Part shown: positions 13,904-21,199 of the stretch, piece by piece | Layout: each line of letters begins with the position of its first letter | Position numbering within the stretch: position 1 is the first letter of the stretch | DNA from: an uncultured Oscillospiraceae bacterium | Lineage (GTDB): Bacteria > Bacillota > Clostridia > Oscillospirales > Acutalibacteraceae | Direction: 5' to 3' | DNA length: 21,231 bases | Assembly (NCBI GenBank): GCA_910588415.1 | Contig: CAJUPK010000009.1 | Span: 1 to 21,231 of the forward strand | The notes under the pieces: generated by a model | Seen by the model: the letters and a program-made list of their open reading frames with translations, nothing else | Told to the model about the DNA's origin: nothing | Databases searched by the model: none | Made by a program: the position numbers and the translations under genes

Positions 13904-15562
13904 TTACTCCTGGGCGCCGGCGTCCCCGTCTCCATCCCCTGTGGGGTCAGACGCCGGGGGATCTTCGCTGGGAGGCGGCTCCGGGGTCTCCTCCGGGGGA
14001 GCGGGCGGGTCCGGGTCCTCGCTGGGAGGCGGCGGTTCCGGCGTTGCCACAGGCGGCGCGGGCGGATCCGGGGCCTTGGTAGGCGCGGGCGGGTCCGCGG
14101 GTTTCGCTGTGGGCTTAACCGTGGGGGCGGCAGAGGGAGACGGCGAGGGCGTGGGCGAGGTGTTGCCGCTCTCACAGCTCGTATCTACCTTGGACGTGTC
14201 TGTTCCCGGCCCCACCAAGAAGATCTTGCCCGTGGACCGGTAGTAGGAATCCGGCAGGCTTTCTGTGCGCACCTGTTCCCCGTTCTTATAGAAGACCCGC
14301 CAGGCGCTGGCGTAATAGCCATTGTTGCCAGAGGTCTTGCGCACATACTGGCCCGCTGCCAGGGAGCCGTCCACCTCAAACTCCACGGAATCCCGGGGCG
14401 GCTCGCTGCCTGTCTGCTCAGAGCCCAGCTCAATGTTGTCCCAATCCTCTGGGAAGCAGCCAAAGAAGCTGACCGTCAGCGTCACGCCATCCATCCAGGC
14501 GGCAATGTACACGGGGTTTTCCAGAGCGTTCTTAAACCGGAAGTCAATGCTGCCATAGTCCACGGTGGCGTCCAGGCCGATGGGGCAGTAGCCAGAGGGG
14601 CTGCTGTGGCAGTCTCGCTCCACAATCTCCATGCCGGCCATCAGCGCCGCGTTGTAAAGCGTGGTGGACCCCTGGCAGATGCCGCCGCCATAGACCTGCA
14701 CGCTTTGGCCGCCTACCAGGCCCCCTGCCGGCAGCCAGCCGGCAGAGGGGTCTGTGCTGTCCCCTGTGGCTGTGTTATAGGAAAACACATCGCCTGGTTT
14801 TAAAATGGTGCCGTTCACCTTTGAGAGGGCCAGGCTCATGTTGCTGTTGCCATTGGCCGTGTTGCTGGAGGTGGTGCTGTAGGTAGAGAGCTTCTTGAAA
14901 TGCTCCTCCAGGTATTTCTTTGTCACCTTGGGCTGGGTGTCCACAAAGGCGGCCTGAATGGCCCCCCCGTGCTTTTGGGCCAGCAGCTCCCGCACGCTTT
15001 TCAGGGTGGCGGCCATGTCCACCCGGCTGCCGGGCTGCTCGTCCGTAAAGGAGAACGAGCCGGAAGCCCCGTCATAGCTGGCAATGCCAGAGTCCTTGGC
15101 CTGGGCATAGCAGGCCTTGGCGGCCTCCTCCAGCTTCTGCCGGCCTGTCTCAGAGAGGTCGGTCACAAAGGGCAGCTCGTACTTCTCCGCCCGACCGCTT
15201 TTCAGCATGTCCGGCAAAACCAGCTCCAGTACATTCTGAGAGGCAAAGTCCTCCCCTTTTAAAGACACGGTGTCATCCTTAAATTTCACGCTGATCTCCA
15301 GGCTGGCCAGCGTCTCGTCCAGAGCCTCCTGGGCAATCTTCGTGGCCTCGCTGACGCTCTTCCCCCCAATATTCTTTCCGCCGATGGTGGTTCCTTCCGG
15401 GAACAGACTGGGGTCGTTCACCTGGGAGGAGACCAAGCTGGATTCCTGGCTTACGTCTTCCCCCTCTCCCTTACAGGCACCCAGCCCCAGGGTAAGCAGC
15501 ATGGCAGCTGCCGCCAGAGCCGCGGCCCGCTTCCACACAAGCCTTTTGCCGTAGTCTTCCAT
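13904..15562 (-). CDS. VanW-domain lipoprotein with proline-rich C-terminal tail
   Basis: A 552-residue exported protein. A basic start (MEDYGKRLVWKR) and hydrophobic stretch (13-29) end in the lipobox LGAC with Cys30, so it should be anchored to the outer face of the membrane. Residues about 50-210 resemble the peptidoglycan-binding-4-like region often paired with VanW. The VanW domain covers about 228-365, with LKPGDVFSYN (254-263), GWLPAGG, the signature GGGICQGSTTLYNAAL (292-307) and DYGSIDFRFKN. A module with WRVFYKNGEQV follows (about 400-450). The tail (469-540) is a low-complexity Pro/Glu/Asp/Ser stretch, probably spanning the cell wall. VanW proteins are found near vancomycin-resistance genes, but most are chromosomal wall-associated proteins of unknown activity; no van genes are here. 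The start at 15562 follows GGAGGAAAGG. Confidence 0.9.
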   Translation of the reverse strand: MEDYGKRLVWKRAAALAAAAMLLTLGLGACKGEGEDVSQESSLVSSQVNDPSLFPEGTTIGGKNIGGKSVSEATKIAQEALDETLASLEISVKFKDDTVSLKGEDFASQNVLELVLPDMLKSGRAEKYELPFVTDLSETGRQKLEEAAKACYAQAKDSGIASYDGASGSFSFTDEQPGSRVDMAATLKSVRELLAQKHGGAIQAAFVDTQPKVTKKYLEEHFKKLSTYSTTSSNTANGNSNMSLALSKVNGTILKPGDVFSYNTATGDSTDPSAGWLPAGGLVGGQSVQVYGGGICQGSTTLYNAALMAGMEIVERDCHSSPSGYCPIGLDATVDYGSIDFRFKNALENPVYIAAWMDGVTLTVSFFGCFPEDWDNIELGSEQTGSEPPRDSVEFEVDGSLAAGQYVRKTSGNNGYYASAWRVFYKNGEQVRTESLPDSYYRSTGKIFLVGPGTDTSKVDTSCESGNTSPTPSPSPSAAPTVKPTAKPADPPAPTKAPDPPAPPVATPEPPPPSEDPDPPAPPEETPEPPPSEDPPASDPTGDGDGDAGAQE

Positions 15563-15578
15563 CTATACCGCCTTTCCT

Positions 15579-15592
15579 CCCGCCGGGGCGGG
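15579..15592. promoter_or_regulatory. GC hairpin overlapping the ribosome binding site of the VanW gene
   Basis: CCCGCC (15579-15584) and GGCGGG (15587-15592) can pair around GG. In the minus-strand mRNA this stem includes the GGCGGG that runs straight into the GGAGG Shine-Dalgarno, so it might limit ribosome access. This is seen as sequence; a regulatory role is speculative. Confidence 0.35.
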
Positions 15593-15623
15593 AAAATTTT
15601 GTTTACAATTTAGTTTCCATAAT

Positions 15624-15652
15624 ATTATACATGGTCCGCCTGCAAATGTAAA
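15624..15652 (-). promoter_or_regulatory. promoter of the VanW-domain gene
   Basis: On the minus strand TTTACA (15652-15647, five of six consensus) and a perfect TATAAT (15629-15624) are separated by 17 bases, about 60 bases before the start codon at 15562. Confidence 0.8.
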
Positions 15653-15758
15653 GCCGTCAAGCCTATGAAAATAGTTTCAATTTTGTTATCATTCTGCCCA
15701 ACAAACGAAAAAATCCCCGCCAGCCTGCTTACAAAAAACTTACGCTTTTTAAAAACGC

Positions 15759-15787
15759 TGGAAACCCGCGACGCTTTATGCTACAAT
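15759..15787 (+). promoter_or_regulatory. promoter of the structured leader RNA
   Basis: TGGAAA (15759-15764, four of six) and TACAAT (15782-15787, five of six) are separated by 17 bases, with TGC before the -10 giving an extended -10. The expected start, about 7 bases downstream, falls at 15794-15795, exactly the first base of stem P1 of the structured RNA. Confidence 0.75.
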
Positions 15788-15794
15788 GTACACG

Positions 15795-15929
15795 GTACAC
15801 GGCGTGAACCGGGATGGTAAATAGAGCTTATATGGCCGTGTACGGGAGTTTTCTCTCTTCGCGGCGACATTGCCTGGGGCAAGTCGAAGCGCTCGCTTTT
15901 GCTCCGCAAAAGTGCAGAGAAAACTCTCC
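15795..15929 (+). ncRNA. structured RNA unit 1 of a tandem pair (unrecognised class)
   Basis: Stem P1 is GTACACGGC (15795-15803) with GCCGTGTAC (15835-15843), closing a 31-base loop that contains GGGATGGTAAAT and AGCTTATATG. A large domain follows, closed by AGTTTTCTCT (15847-15856) with AGAGAAAACT (15916-15925). Inside are P3, CGAC-A-TTGCC (15865-15874) with GGCAAGTCG (15878-15886), and P4, GCTTTTGC (15895-15902) with GCAAAAGT (15906-15913). The same layout recurs in unit 2. A T-rich GGTTTT follows the unit. I compared it by memory with common riboswitch classes (TPP, SAM, cobalamin, c-di-GMP-I, glycine, ykkC, THF, fluoride, T-box) and it does not carry their conserved cores. Confidence 0.7.
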
Positions 15930-15941
15930 AGGTTTTATGAT

Positions 15942-16096
15942 GCACGGCACGGACTGAGATGGTAAATGCAGCTTATGTGGCCGTGTACGGGAGTTTCCTC
16001 CCCTCGCGGCGGCATTGCCTGGGGCAAGTCGAAGCGCTCGGTTTTGCTCTGCAAAAATTCAGAGAACCCCCTGCTTTCTGTACGCGCAAACTCCCG
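15942..16096 (+). ncRNA. structured RNA unit 2 of a tandem pair, next to the expression platform
   Basis: This is a diverged copy of unit 1, with long identical blocks (for example GGCCGTGTACGGGAGTTT and TTGCCTGGGGCAAGTCGAAG). P1 is GCACGGC (15942-15948) with GCCGTGT (15980-15986), again around exactly 31 bases. Relative to unit 1, one A-U pair in P1 and one in P3 have become G-U, which keeps the stems. P4 keeps its inner six pairs (TTTTGC/GCAAAA) and loses the outer ones. The closing stem differs: CGGGAGTTT (15988-15996) pairs perfectly with AAACTCCCG (16088-16096). That right arm overlaps the next hairpin (16093-16109), which suggests unit 2 is wired to the terminator decision. Confidence 0.7.
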
Positions 16097-16172
16097 GCAG
16101 GCTGCCGGGGCAGGAGGCGGCTGCTTTGCGGCTGGGGGAAGCTCCGCAGCCTTTGGGCACAGCGCCCCAGGC
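16093..16172 (+). promoter_or_regulatory. candidate switching platform: anti-antiterminator hairpin and antiterminator
   Basis: CCCGGCA (16093-16099) can pair with TGCCGGG (16103-16109), but 16093-16096 is also needed for the closing stem of unit 2. The segment GCCGGGGC (16104-16111) can instead pair with GCCCCAGGC (16164-16172, one bulged A), which would destroy the terminator at 16165-16189. The pairings form a chain of exclusive choices, as in known riboswitches. The direction of control (ligand turning the gene on or off) is inference. If binding stabilises the unit 2 closing stem, the antiterminator is freed and the gene is on. Confidence 0.5.
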
Positions 16173-16189
16173 GGGCCTGGGGTTCTTTT
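16165..16189 (+). terminator. intrinsic terminator between leader RNA and glycosyltransferase gene
   Basis: CCCCAGG (16165-16171) pairs perfectly with CCTGGGG (16176-16182) around CGGG, followed by TTCTTTT. It stands about 370 bases after the leader promoter and 133 bases before the start codon of the next gene, so transcripts must read through it to express that gene unless another promoter exists. Confidence 0.8.
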
Positions 16190-16322
16190 CCGGGGAATCC
16201 CTCTATAAGCATCCCCCGGAGGCATAATCCCCTTCCCCTGTCCAAAAATAACCATTGCGGAGCCCTTGCCGCTTCAAAACACGAAAGAACGCCTTTCATA
16301 TGGAAAAAGGAGACTATAAAAC

Positions 16323-17459
16323 ATGAAAACCTTGCTTCTCACCGCCGCTACCGGGGCCGGGCACATCAGCGCCGCCAACGCGGTGGAGGAATACATCCGG
16401 GAAAACACCGGCTGGGACGTGCGCACCGTGGACTGCCTGAAAGCTGTGGGCCGCCTGCTGGACAAAACCGTTTGCGACAGTTACCTGTTTATGGCAAAAA
16501 AAGTGCCCCCGGTCTTTGGCAGCCTGTATAAGCGCACCAACAAGCAGAACCTTTTCTCCAGCCTGGTCCCCCGGCTCAGCAGGCTGTTCAGCAACATGCT
16601 GTACCCTGCCATCGAGGGCTATGACCCGGATGTAATCATCACCACCCATCCCTTTGCCACGGAGATGGTGGCCGCCCTAAAGGCCGAGGGCCTTGTAAAC
16701 GCCCCTCTTGTGTGCATTATCACCGACTACGGCGCCCACCGGGCCTATATTGCCCGGGAGGTGGACGCCTATGTGGTGGCCAGCGAGGACATGGTGCCGG
16801 AGCTTATGGACTTTGGGGTGCCCAAGGAGAAGATCTATCCCTTCGGTATTCCCGTCCACGGGGTCTTCTTTGACCCCCAGGACCAGGGGATGTTGCTGCG
16901 CCAGCTGAACCTGGACCCGGACCTGCCCACCCTGCTGTTTATGGCTGGCAGCTTTGGGGTGTCGGGCATCATCAAGCTGTACCGGGACCTGGCGGAGACC
17001 CAGGTGAAAATGCAGATCATCGTCATCACCGGCCGGAACCAGAAGCTGTTTGACGCCTTTGAGAAGGAAATTCAAAGCAACCAGGCCATCCCCACCCGGC
17101 TGCTGTACTTTACCGACGAGGTGGAAAAGTACATGCACGCCGCCGACCTGCTGGTCACCAAGCCCGGGGGCCTTACAGTCTCCGAGGCCCTGGCCTGCAA
17201 CCTGCCCATGGCTGTGTTCGACGCCATCCCCGGCCCGGAGGAGGACAATGCCAAATTCCTGAAGACCCACGACATGTGCGTGCGCATTGAAAAGGACGGC
17301 AATTTTGCCCAGGAAATCTCCCGGCTGCTGGAGGAAAAGCACCGCCTGCAGGCCATGCGCAACAACTGCGCGGAGTTTGACAAGTCCCAGTCCATTCCCA
17401 ATCTGCTGGCCCTGATGGGGCAGCTGGTGAAGAAGGTCCCCGCGGGTGCCCGCTCATGA
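16323..17459 (+). CDS. MGDG synthase/UgtP-family processive glycosyltransferase
   Basis: A 378-residue GT28-type, GT-B-fold enzyme of the family that moves a sugar from a UDP-sugar to diacylglycerol (MGDG synthase, UgtP) and is related to MurG. N-terminal marks are LTAATGAGHISAANAVEEY (6-24), the glycine-rich acceptor loop, and ITTHPF (106-111) with TDYGAH (134-139). The C-terminal half has MAGSFGVSGI (207-216), VITGRNQKL and the sugar-nucleotide motif TKPGGLTVSEALA (279-291), then IPGPEEDNA (302-310). There is no transmembrane segment, so it is expected to be peripheral on the inner face of the membrane. AAGGAG lies 10 bases before the ATG. It overlaps alkD by ATGA. Expression is likely governed by the tandem structured leader. 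The exact lipid product is unknown. Confidence 0.9.
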   Translation: MKTLLLTAATGAGHISAANAVEEYIRENTGWDVRTVDCLKAVGRLLDKTVCDSYLFMAKKVPPVFGSLYKRTNKQNLFSSLVPRLSRLFSNMLYPAIEGYDPDVIITTHPFATEMVAALKAEGLVNAPLVCIITDYGAHRAYIAREVDAYVVASEDMVPELMDFGVPKEKIYPFGIPVHGVFFDPQDQGMLLRQLNLDPDLPTLLFMAGSFGVSGIIKLYRDLAETQVKMQIIVITGRNQKLFDAFEKEIQSNQAIPTRLLYFTDEVEKYMHAADLLVTKPGGLTVSEALACNLPMAVFDAIPGPEEDNAKFLKTHDMCVRIEKDGNFAQEISRLLEEKHRLQAMRNNCAEFDKSQSIPNLLALMGQLVKKVPAGARS

Positions 17460-18199
17460 GCTTTTCCCCAGCAGACTACCAGGCCATGCTGGCCCAGCTG
17501 GCCTCCCTGGCGGACGGGGAATATAAGAAGTTCAACGAGAGCCTGATTCCCGGCACAGCCACTGCCTACGGGGTACGGGTGCCCCAGCTGCGCCAGATTG
17601 CCCAAGCCATTCTGCAAAAGGACCCTGGGGGCTTTTTGGCCGTTTCTGCCCCAGGGTCCTTTGAGGAAATTATGATTCGGGGCATGGTCATCGCCCGCAT
17701 GAAGCTGCCCATGGCAGAGCGCCTGCCCCTGATCGAAAGCTTTCTGCCCCTGATTGACAACTGGGCGGTGTGCGATACCTTCTGCAGCAGCCTACGGCCC
17801 AAGGGCCCCCAGGAGAAAGAACAGCTGTGGCGCTTTATCCTCCCCCTCTTTCAGGACAGGCGGGAGTTTTACGCCCGGTTTGCCCTGGTGCTGTTTTTGG
17901 GCCGCTTTGTAGAGGTGCCCTATGTGTCCCAGGGCCTGGAGCTGCTGGAGGACTTGGACCAGGAGGACTACTATATCCGCATGGCCGCGGCCTGGGCCCT
18001 CTCTGTGTGCTATATCAAATTTCCCCAGCTGACGCTGCCCCTGCTGGAGCGCCAGACTCTGCCCGCCTTTACCCAGAACAAGGCCATCCAGAAAATCCGG
18101 GAATCCTACCGGGTGCCCGCCAAGGGCAAAGAGCGGCTGATGGCGCTGAAGATGCCCCCGCCCCCCTCTGGCCGGCCCGCCTCCAGGACCAGAGCCTGA
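17456..18199 (+). CDS. AlkD-like DNA alkylation repair glycosylase
   Basis: A 247-residue HEAT-like-repeat protein of the DNA alkylation repair family, which excises 3- and 7-alkylpurines without base flipping. The residues that line the active cleft in Bacillus cereus AlkD have matches at constant offset: Trp103 and Asp107 in IDNWAVCD, Arg141 in FYARFALV and Trp180 in AAAWALS. The usual C-terminal helix QNKAIQKIRESYRV ends near 220. The last about 15 residues (PPPPSGRPASRTRA) look unlike the family and come from reading into the opposite-strand peptidase gene. The ATG at 17456 overlaps the glycosyltransferase stop, so the two are co-translated. Why a repair glycosylase travels with a lipid glycosyltransferase is not clear from the sequence. 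Confidence 0.9.
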   Translation: MSFSPADYQAMLAQLASLADGEYKKFNESLIPGTATAYGVRVPQLRQIAQAILQKDPGGFLAVSAPGSFEEIMIRGMVIARMKLPMAERLPLIESFLPLIDNWAVCDTFCSSLRPKGPQEKEQLWRFILPLFQDRREFYARFALVLFLGRFVEVPYVSQGLELLEDLDQEDYYIRMAAAWALSVCYIKFPQLTLPLLERQTLPAFTQNKAIQKIRESYRVPAKGKERLMALKMPPPPSGRPASRTRA

Positions 18200-18963
18200 C
18201 AGCCAAGAGCCTGGTAGGCTGCCTCTGCCGCCGCTTTCTCATAGGGCACGGCCTTGCCTGCCAAGGGGTCGTTAAAATAGTAATACTGCTGGTCCGCGCC
18301 CACCAAAAGCAGGCAGTGCTCCGGGGAAACCCAGGAGAAGGGCTGGCCTGTGCGGGAGTCTGTCACCTCTGTAAAGCTGGGCTCCTCCATATACATGGTG
18401 GTCCACACGATTACAGGCATGTCCCGGCTTATGTACGCCTGGCACAGCTCCTCCAGGGTCTTGCCGCTGGCGTCTGTCACGGCAAGGCCAGCCTTCTTTT
18501 CCGCCAGCAGGGCGTCCATAGCTTTTTGGATCGCCGGGGCGTAGCAGCCCCAGCCGCTCTCCGAATAGGGGCTGCCAAGAAAGGCCTCCCGGGGGTTCTG
18601 GCCATAGAGTATGCCGTCCGGGCCGTTCTCCGGCACAGGGCCCTGGGGCAGGCAGCTGTCTATAAACTCCCGCACAGTCACCTCTACCCCTGCGTGCTGC
18701 AGGGCCATCACCGCGGACACGCTCTCGCATCCTGTGGGAAACTCCTCCCGCTGATCAATAAAGGGCGCGTCCAGGATTTTCTGTTCCGGCTCCCCGTCAT
18801 ACAGGTCCTCGGCGTGGCCCTCCTGGTTCAGCATACCGCCCACCACCATGCCAGCCACAAACAGCAGCGCGCTTATCCAGGCACAGGCCAACAGTTTTGT
18901 GCCCCAGTGGGTCTTCTCTCTGGGCAGCCTGTCCCGTCCTTTTGTACGTTCCATTTTCTCCAT
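18106..18963 (-). CDS. membrane-anchored C39-like cysteine peptidase
   Basis: A 285-residue protein with a basic N-terminus, one membrane segment (about 23-44, LLACAWISALLFVAGMVVGG) and an external C39_2-type papain-like domain. The catalytic Cys79 lies in DQREEFPTGCESVSAVMAL, a typical start with the oxyanion Gln71, His216 is in PEHCLLLVG and Asp232 in YYFNDPL. Such proteins are common in Clostridia and are extracellular; no C39 transporter fusion is present, so a bacteriocin-exporter role is unlikely. AAAGGAGG precedes the ATG at 18963. Its 3' end overlaps the alkD gene on the other strand by 94 bases. The last about 15 residues (SAISRSLPLAGTR) are in that overlap and look non-family. Confidence 0.88.
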   Translation of the reverse strand: MEKMERTKGRDRLPREKTHWGTKLLACAWISALLFVAGMVVGGMLNQEGHAEDLYDGEPEQKILDAPFIDQREEFPTGCESVSAVMALQHAGVEVTVREFIDSCLPQGPVPENGPDGILYGQNPREAFLGSPYSESGWGCYAPAIQKAMDALLAEKKAGLAVTDASGKTLEELCQAYISRDMPVIVWTTMYMEEPSFTEVTDSRTGQPFSWVSPEHCLLLVGADQQYYYFNDPLAGKAVPYEKAAAEAAYQALGCQALVLEAGRPEGGGGIFSAISRSLPLAGTR

Positions 18964-19060
18964 GTTTGCCCCTCCTTTGGGTTTTCTGCCTATTAGACGG
19001 ACCAGCTGCTTAAAAGGTAACAGCAGGCCCGTCTTTTTTTCTGCCTGCCCCTGCCCTGCC

Positions 19061-19089
19061 TTGACATCCCCCTGGCCCGGATATATAAT
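19061..19089 (+). promoter_or_regulatory. perfect-consensus promoter of pepF
   Basis: TTGACA (19061-19066) and TATAAT (19084-19089) both match the sigma-A consensus fully, with the ideal 17-base spacer. The start codon at 19175 leaves a leader of about 80 bases, in which I see no strong hairpin. Confidence 0.92.
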
Positions 19090-19174
19090 GGCACCAGGAC
19101 CCTATTAAGCAAACGCCCTTAAAATCTGAACTGCGTTACCTATACCCCAATGAAATCCCAAGGAGGATGATTGT

Positions 19175-20980
19175 ATGGAACTGGCCCTGCGCAAAGACGT
19201 GCCCGTGGAGCTGACCTGGGACCTGTCCGCCCTGTACAAAGACGAGGCTGCCTTTCAGGCAGATGTGGACAAGGCCAAGGCCCTGACGGACCAGCTGGAA
19301 AAGGACTATAAAGGAAAGCTGGACACCCCGGAGGCCATCCTGGCCTGCCTGGACCTGTACCAGGAGCTGCAGAAGGTCCTGTACCTGGCAGCCAGCTACC
19401 GGAACCTGGCCGCTTCGGTAGACTTTGGAGACCCAAAACTCCAGGAGGACGACGAGGCTGTCTCCCGCCTGGTCTCAGACCTGCTGAGCCGCCTGAGCTT
19501 TATTGACAGCGAGATAACCGCCCAGCCCCAGGAGACCCTGGAGGCTGCCATTGCCCAGGGCGGGTCCGCCTGCGGCTACCTGAAAGAGCTGCTGCGCTGG
19601 AAGCCCCACCAGCTGCAGCCAGAGACCGAGAAGGTGCTGACCGCCCTTTCCCCCAGCCTGGGCCTGCCCTACCAGGCCTACAACATGGCCAAGCTGGCGG
19701 ACATGCGCTTCCCGGCCTTTTCCGCGGAGGGAGAGGAGCTTCCCCTGGGGTACTCCCTGTTTGAAGACCGCTATGAGTATGACCCCCGCACCTCTGTGCG
19801 CCGGGAGGCTTTCCGGGCCTTCTCCGGCAAGCTGCGGGAATATGAGAACGTCACGGCTGCCGCCTACCAGGGCCAGGTCCAGAAGGAGAAGACCCTGGCC
19901 ACTCTCCGGGGCTTTGACTCTGTGTTCGACTCCCTGCTGTTCGGCCAGCGGGTCACCCGGGAGATGTATGACCGGCAGATTGACCTGATTATGGACAAGC
20001 TGGCCCCCCACATGCGCCAATACGCCCGGCTTCTGCAAAAAGTCCACGGCCTGGACAAAATGACCTACGCGGACCTGAAGGTGCCTGTGGATCCGGCTTT
20101 CAGCGCCTCTGTAACCTTAGAGGAGGCCCAGGCCTACATAGAAAAGGGCCTGGCCATTTTGGGCCCGGACTACACAGAGATGGTCCAGGCCGCCTTCCGG
20201 GACCGCTGGGTGGACTTTGCCCAGAACCAGGGCAAGTCCACCGGGGGCTTCTGCGCCAGTCCCTATGGCAGCCACTCCTACATCCTGTTCAGCTGGCACG
20301 GGGGCATGTCTGATGTGTTCACCCTGGCCCACGAGCTGGGACATGCCGGGCACTTTAAGGCCTGCAACGCCGCCCAGTCCCTGTTTGACACAGACGTTTC
20401 CACCTACTTTGTAGAGGCCCCCTCCACCATGAACGAGCTGCTTATGGCCCACTACCTTTTAAACACCAACCCGGACAAGCGTTTCCGCCGGTGGGTGCTG
20501 AGCAATATGGTGGGCAACACCTATTACCACAACTTTGTCACCCACCTGCTGGAGGCCGCCTATCAGCGAGAGGTGTACAGGATCATCGATCAGGGCGGCA
20601 GCGTCCAGGCCGAGACCCTGAGCCGCATTATGCGGGAGACCCTGGAGAAATTCTGGGGAGACGCGGTAGAGCTGACCCCCGGGGCAGAGCTGACCTGGAT
20701 GCGCCAGCCCCACTACTACATGGGCCTCTATTCCTACACCTACAGCGCGGGCCTCACTGTGGCCACCCAGGCCTGCAAGCGCATACAGGCACAGGGCCAG
20801 CCCGCTGTGGAGGACTGGAAGAAGGTGCTGGCCGCCGGCGGCACGGGCACGCCCCTGGAGCTTGCCAAAATGGCCGGGGTGGACATCTCCACCGACGGCC
20901 CCCTGCTGGACACCATTGCAACTATTGGCGGCATGATCGACGAGATCTGCCAGCTTACCGGGGAACTGGAGAATCCATAA
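19175..20980 (+). CDS. pepF: oligoendopeptidase F
   Basis: A 601-residue zinc metallopeptidase of family M3B that cleaves short peptides (about 7-17 residues) in the cytosol. The zinc site is AHELGHAGHF (385-394; HExxH at 386-390) with the third ligand Glu414 in FVEAPSTMNE. The family block GGFCASPYGSHSYILFSW (357-374) before it and the C-terminal PHYYMGLYSYTYSAGL stretch, whose Tyr and His residues bind substrate in M3 enzymes, are present. The length matches PepF (about 600). AGGAGG lies 8 bases before the ATG at 19175. It is a single-gene unit with a consensus promoter and a downstream terminator, suggesting high constitutive expression. No signal peptide is seen. Confidence 0.95.
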   Translation: MELALRKDVPVELTWDLSALYKDEAAFQADVDKAKALTDQLEKDYKGKLDTPEAILACLDLYQELQKVLYLAASYRNLAASVDFGDPKLQEDDEAVSRLVSDLLSRLSFIDSEITAQPQETLEAAIAQGGSACGYLKELLRWKPHQLQPETEKVLTALSPSLGLPYQAYNMAKLADMRFPAFSAEGEELPLGYSLFEDRYEYDPRTSVRREAFRAFSGKLREYENVTAAAYQGQVQKEKTLATLRGFDSVFDSLLFGQRVTREMYDRQIDLIMDKLAPHMRQYARLLQKVHGLDKMTYADLKVPVDPAFSASVTLEEAQAYIEKGLAILGPDYTEMVQAAFRDRWVDFAQNQGKSTGGFCASPYGSHSYILFSWHGGMSDVFTLAHELGHAGHFKACNAAQSLFDTDVSTYFVEAPSTMNELLMAHYLLNTNPDKRFRRWVLSNMVGNTYYHNFVTHLLEAAYQREVYRIIDQGGSVQAETLSRIMRETLEKFWGDAVELTPGAELTWMRQPHYYMGLYSYTYSAGLTVATQACKRIQAQGQPAVEDWKKVLAAGGTGTPLELAKMAGVDISTDGPLLDTIATIGGMIDEICQLTGELENP

Positions 20981-21072
20981 GCCCGCCGAAAAACCCCTTG
21001 GACGCCGGGTTTTAAGCCGGGCGCCTGCAGGCTTCCCGGGCAGGCGGTTCCCCGCACATAAAAATCCCCAGC

Positions 21073-21134
21073 AAAAAAGCTGTCTTTGTCCCAGAACCTG
21101 CTGAAAGGTTTTAGGGGCAAAGGCAGCCTTTTTT
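21073..21134 (+). terminator. long intrinsic terminator downstream of pepF
   Basis: AAAAAAGCTGTCTTTG (21073-21088) pairs with CAAAGGCAGCCTTTTTT (21118-21134) with minor mismatch, and an inner hairpin AACCT/AGGTT sits within. The descending arm ends in a T-run. A further GC hairpin (CGCCTGC 21022-21028 with GCAGGCG 21040-21046) lies between the pepF stop and this terminator. Nothing coding is seen from 20981 to the end. Confidence 0.8.
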
Positions 21135-21199
21135 ATGGTTGGTTTTCTATGGCCCTGGCCTGTTGGAACATAGGCAGAAGTGCGATTTTTTACCGAAAA

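Noticed and set aside
13724..14803. 359-codon plus-strand frame with Arg/Gly repeats
   Set aside because: It is the antisense of the proline-rich tail and VanW domain of the minus-strand lipoprotein gene. The repeats mirror that tail.
13904..15562. Vancomycin resistance locus
   Set aside because: Only a VanW domain is present. No vanR/S, vanH, ligase or vanX genes are in the window, and VanW proteins are widespread without resistance.
15794..16096. CRISPR array or simple tandem repeat
   Set aside because: There are only two units of about 145 bases, with compensating stem changes and internal hairpins, a promoter before and a terminator after. That is not short repeats with unique spacers.
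18106..18963. Bacteriocin ABC exporter peptidase
   Set aside because: The C39-like domain is not fused to a transporter, has a single membrane segment, and no precursor peptide with a double-glycine leader is nearby.
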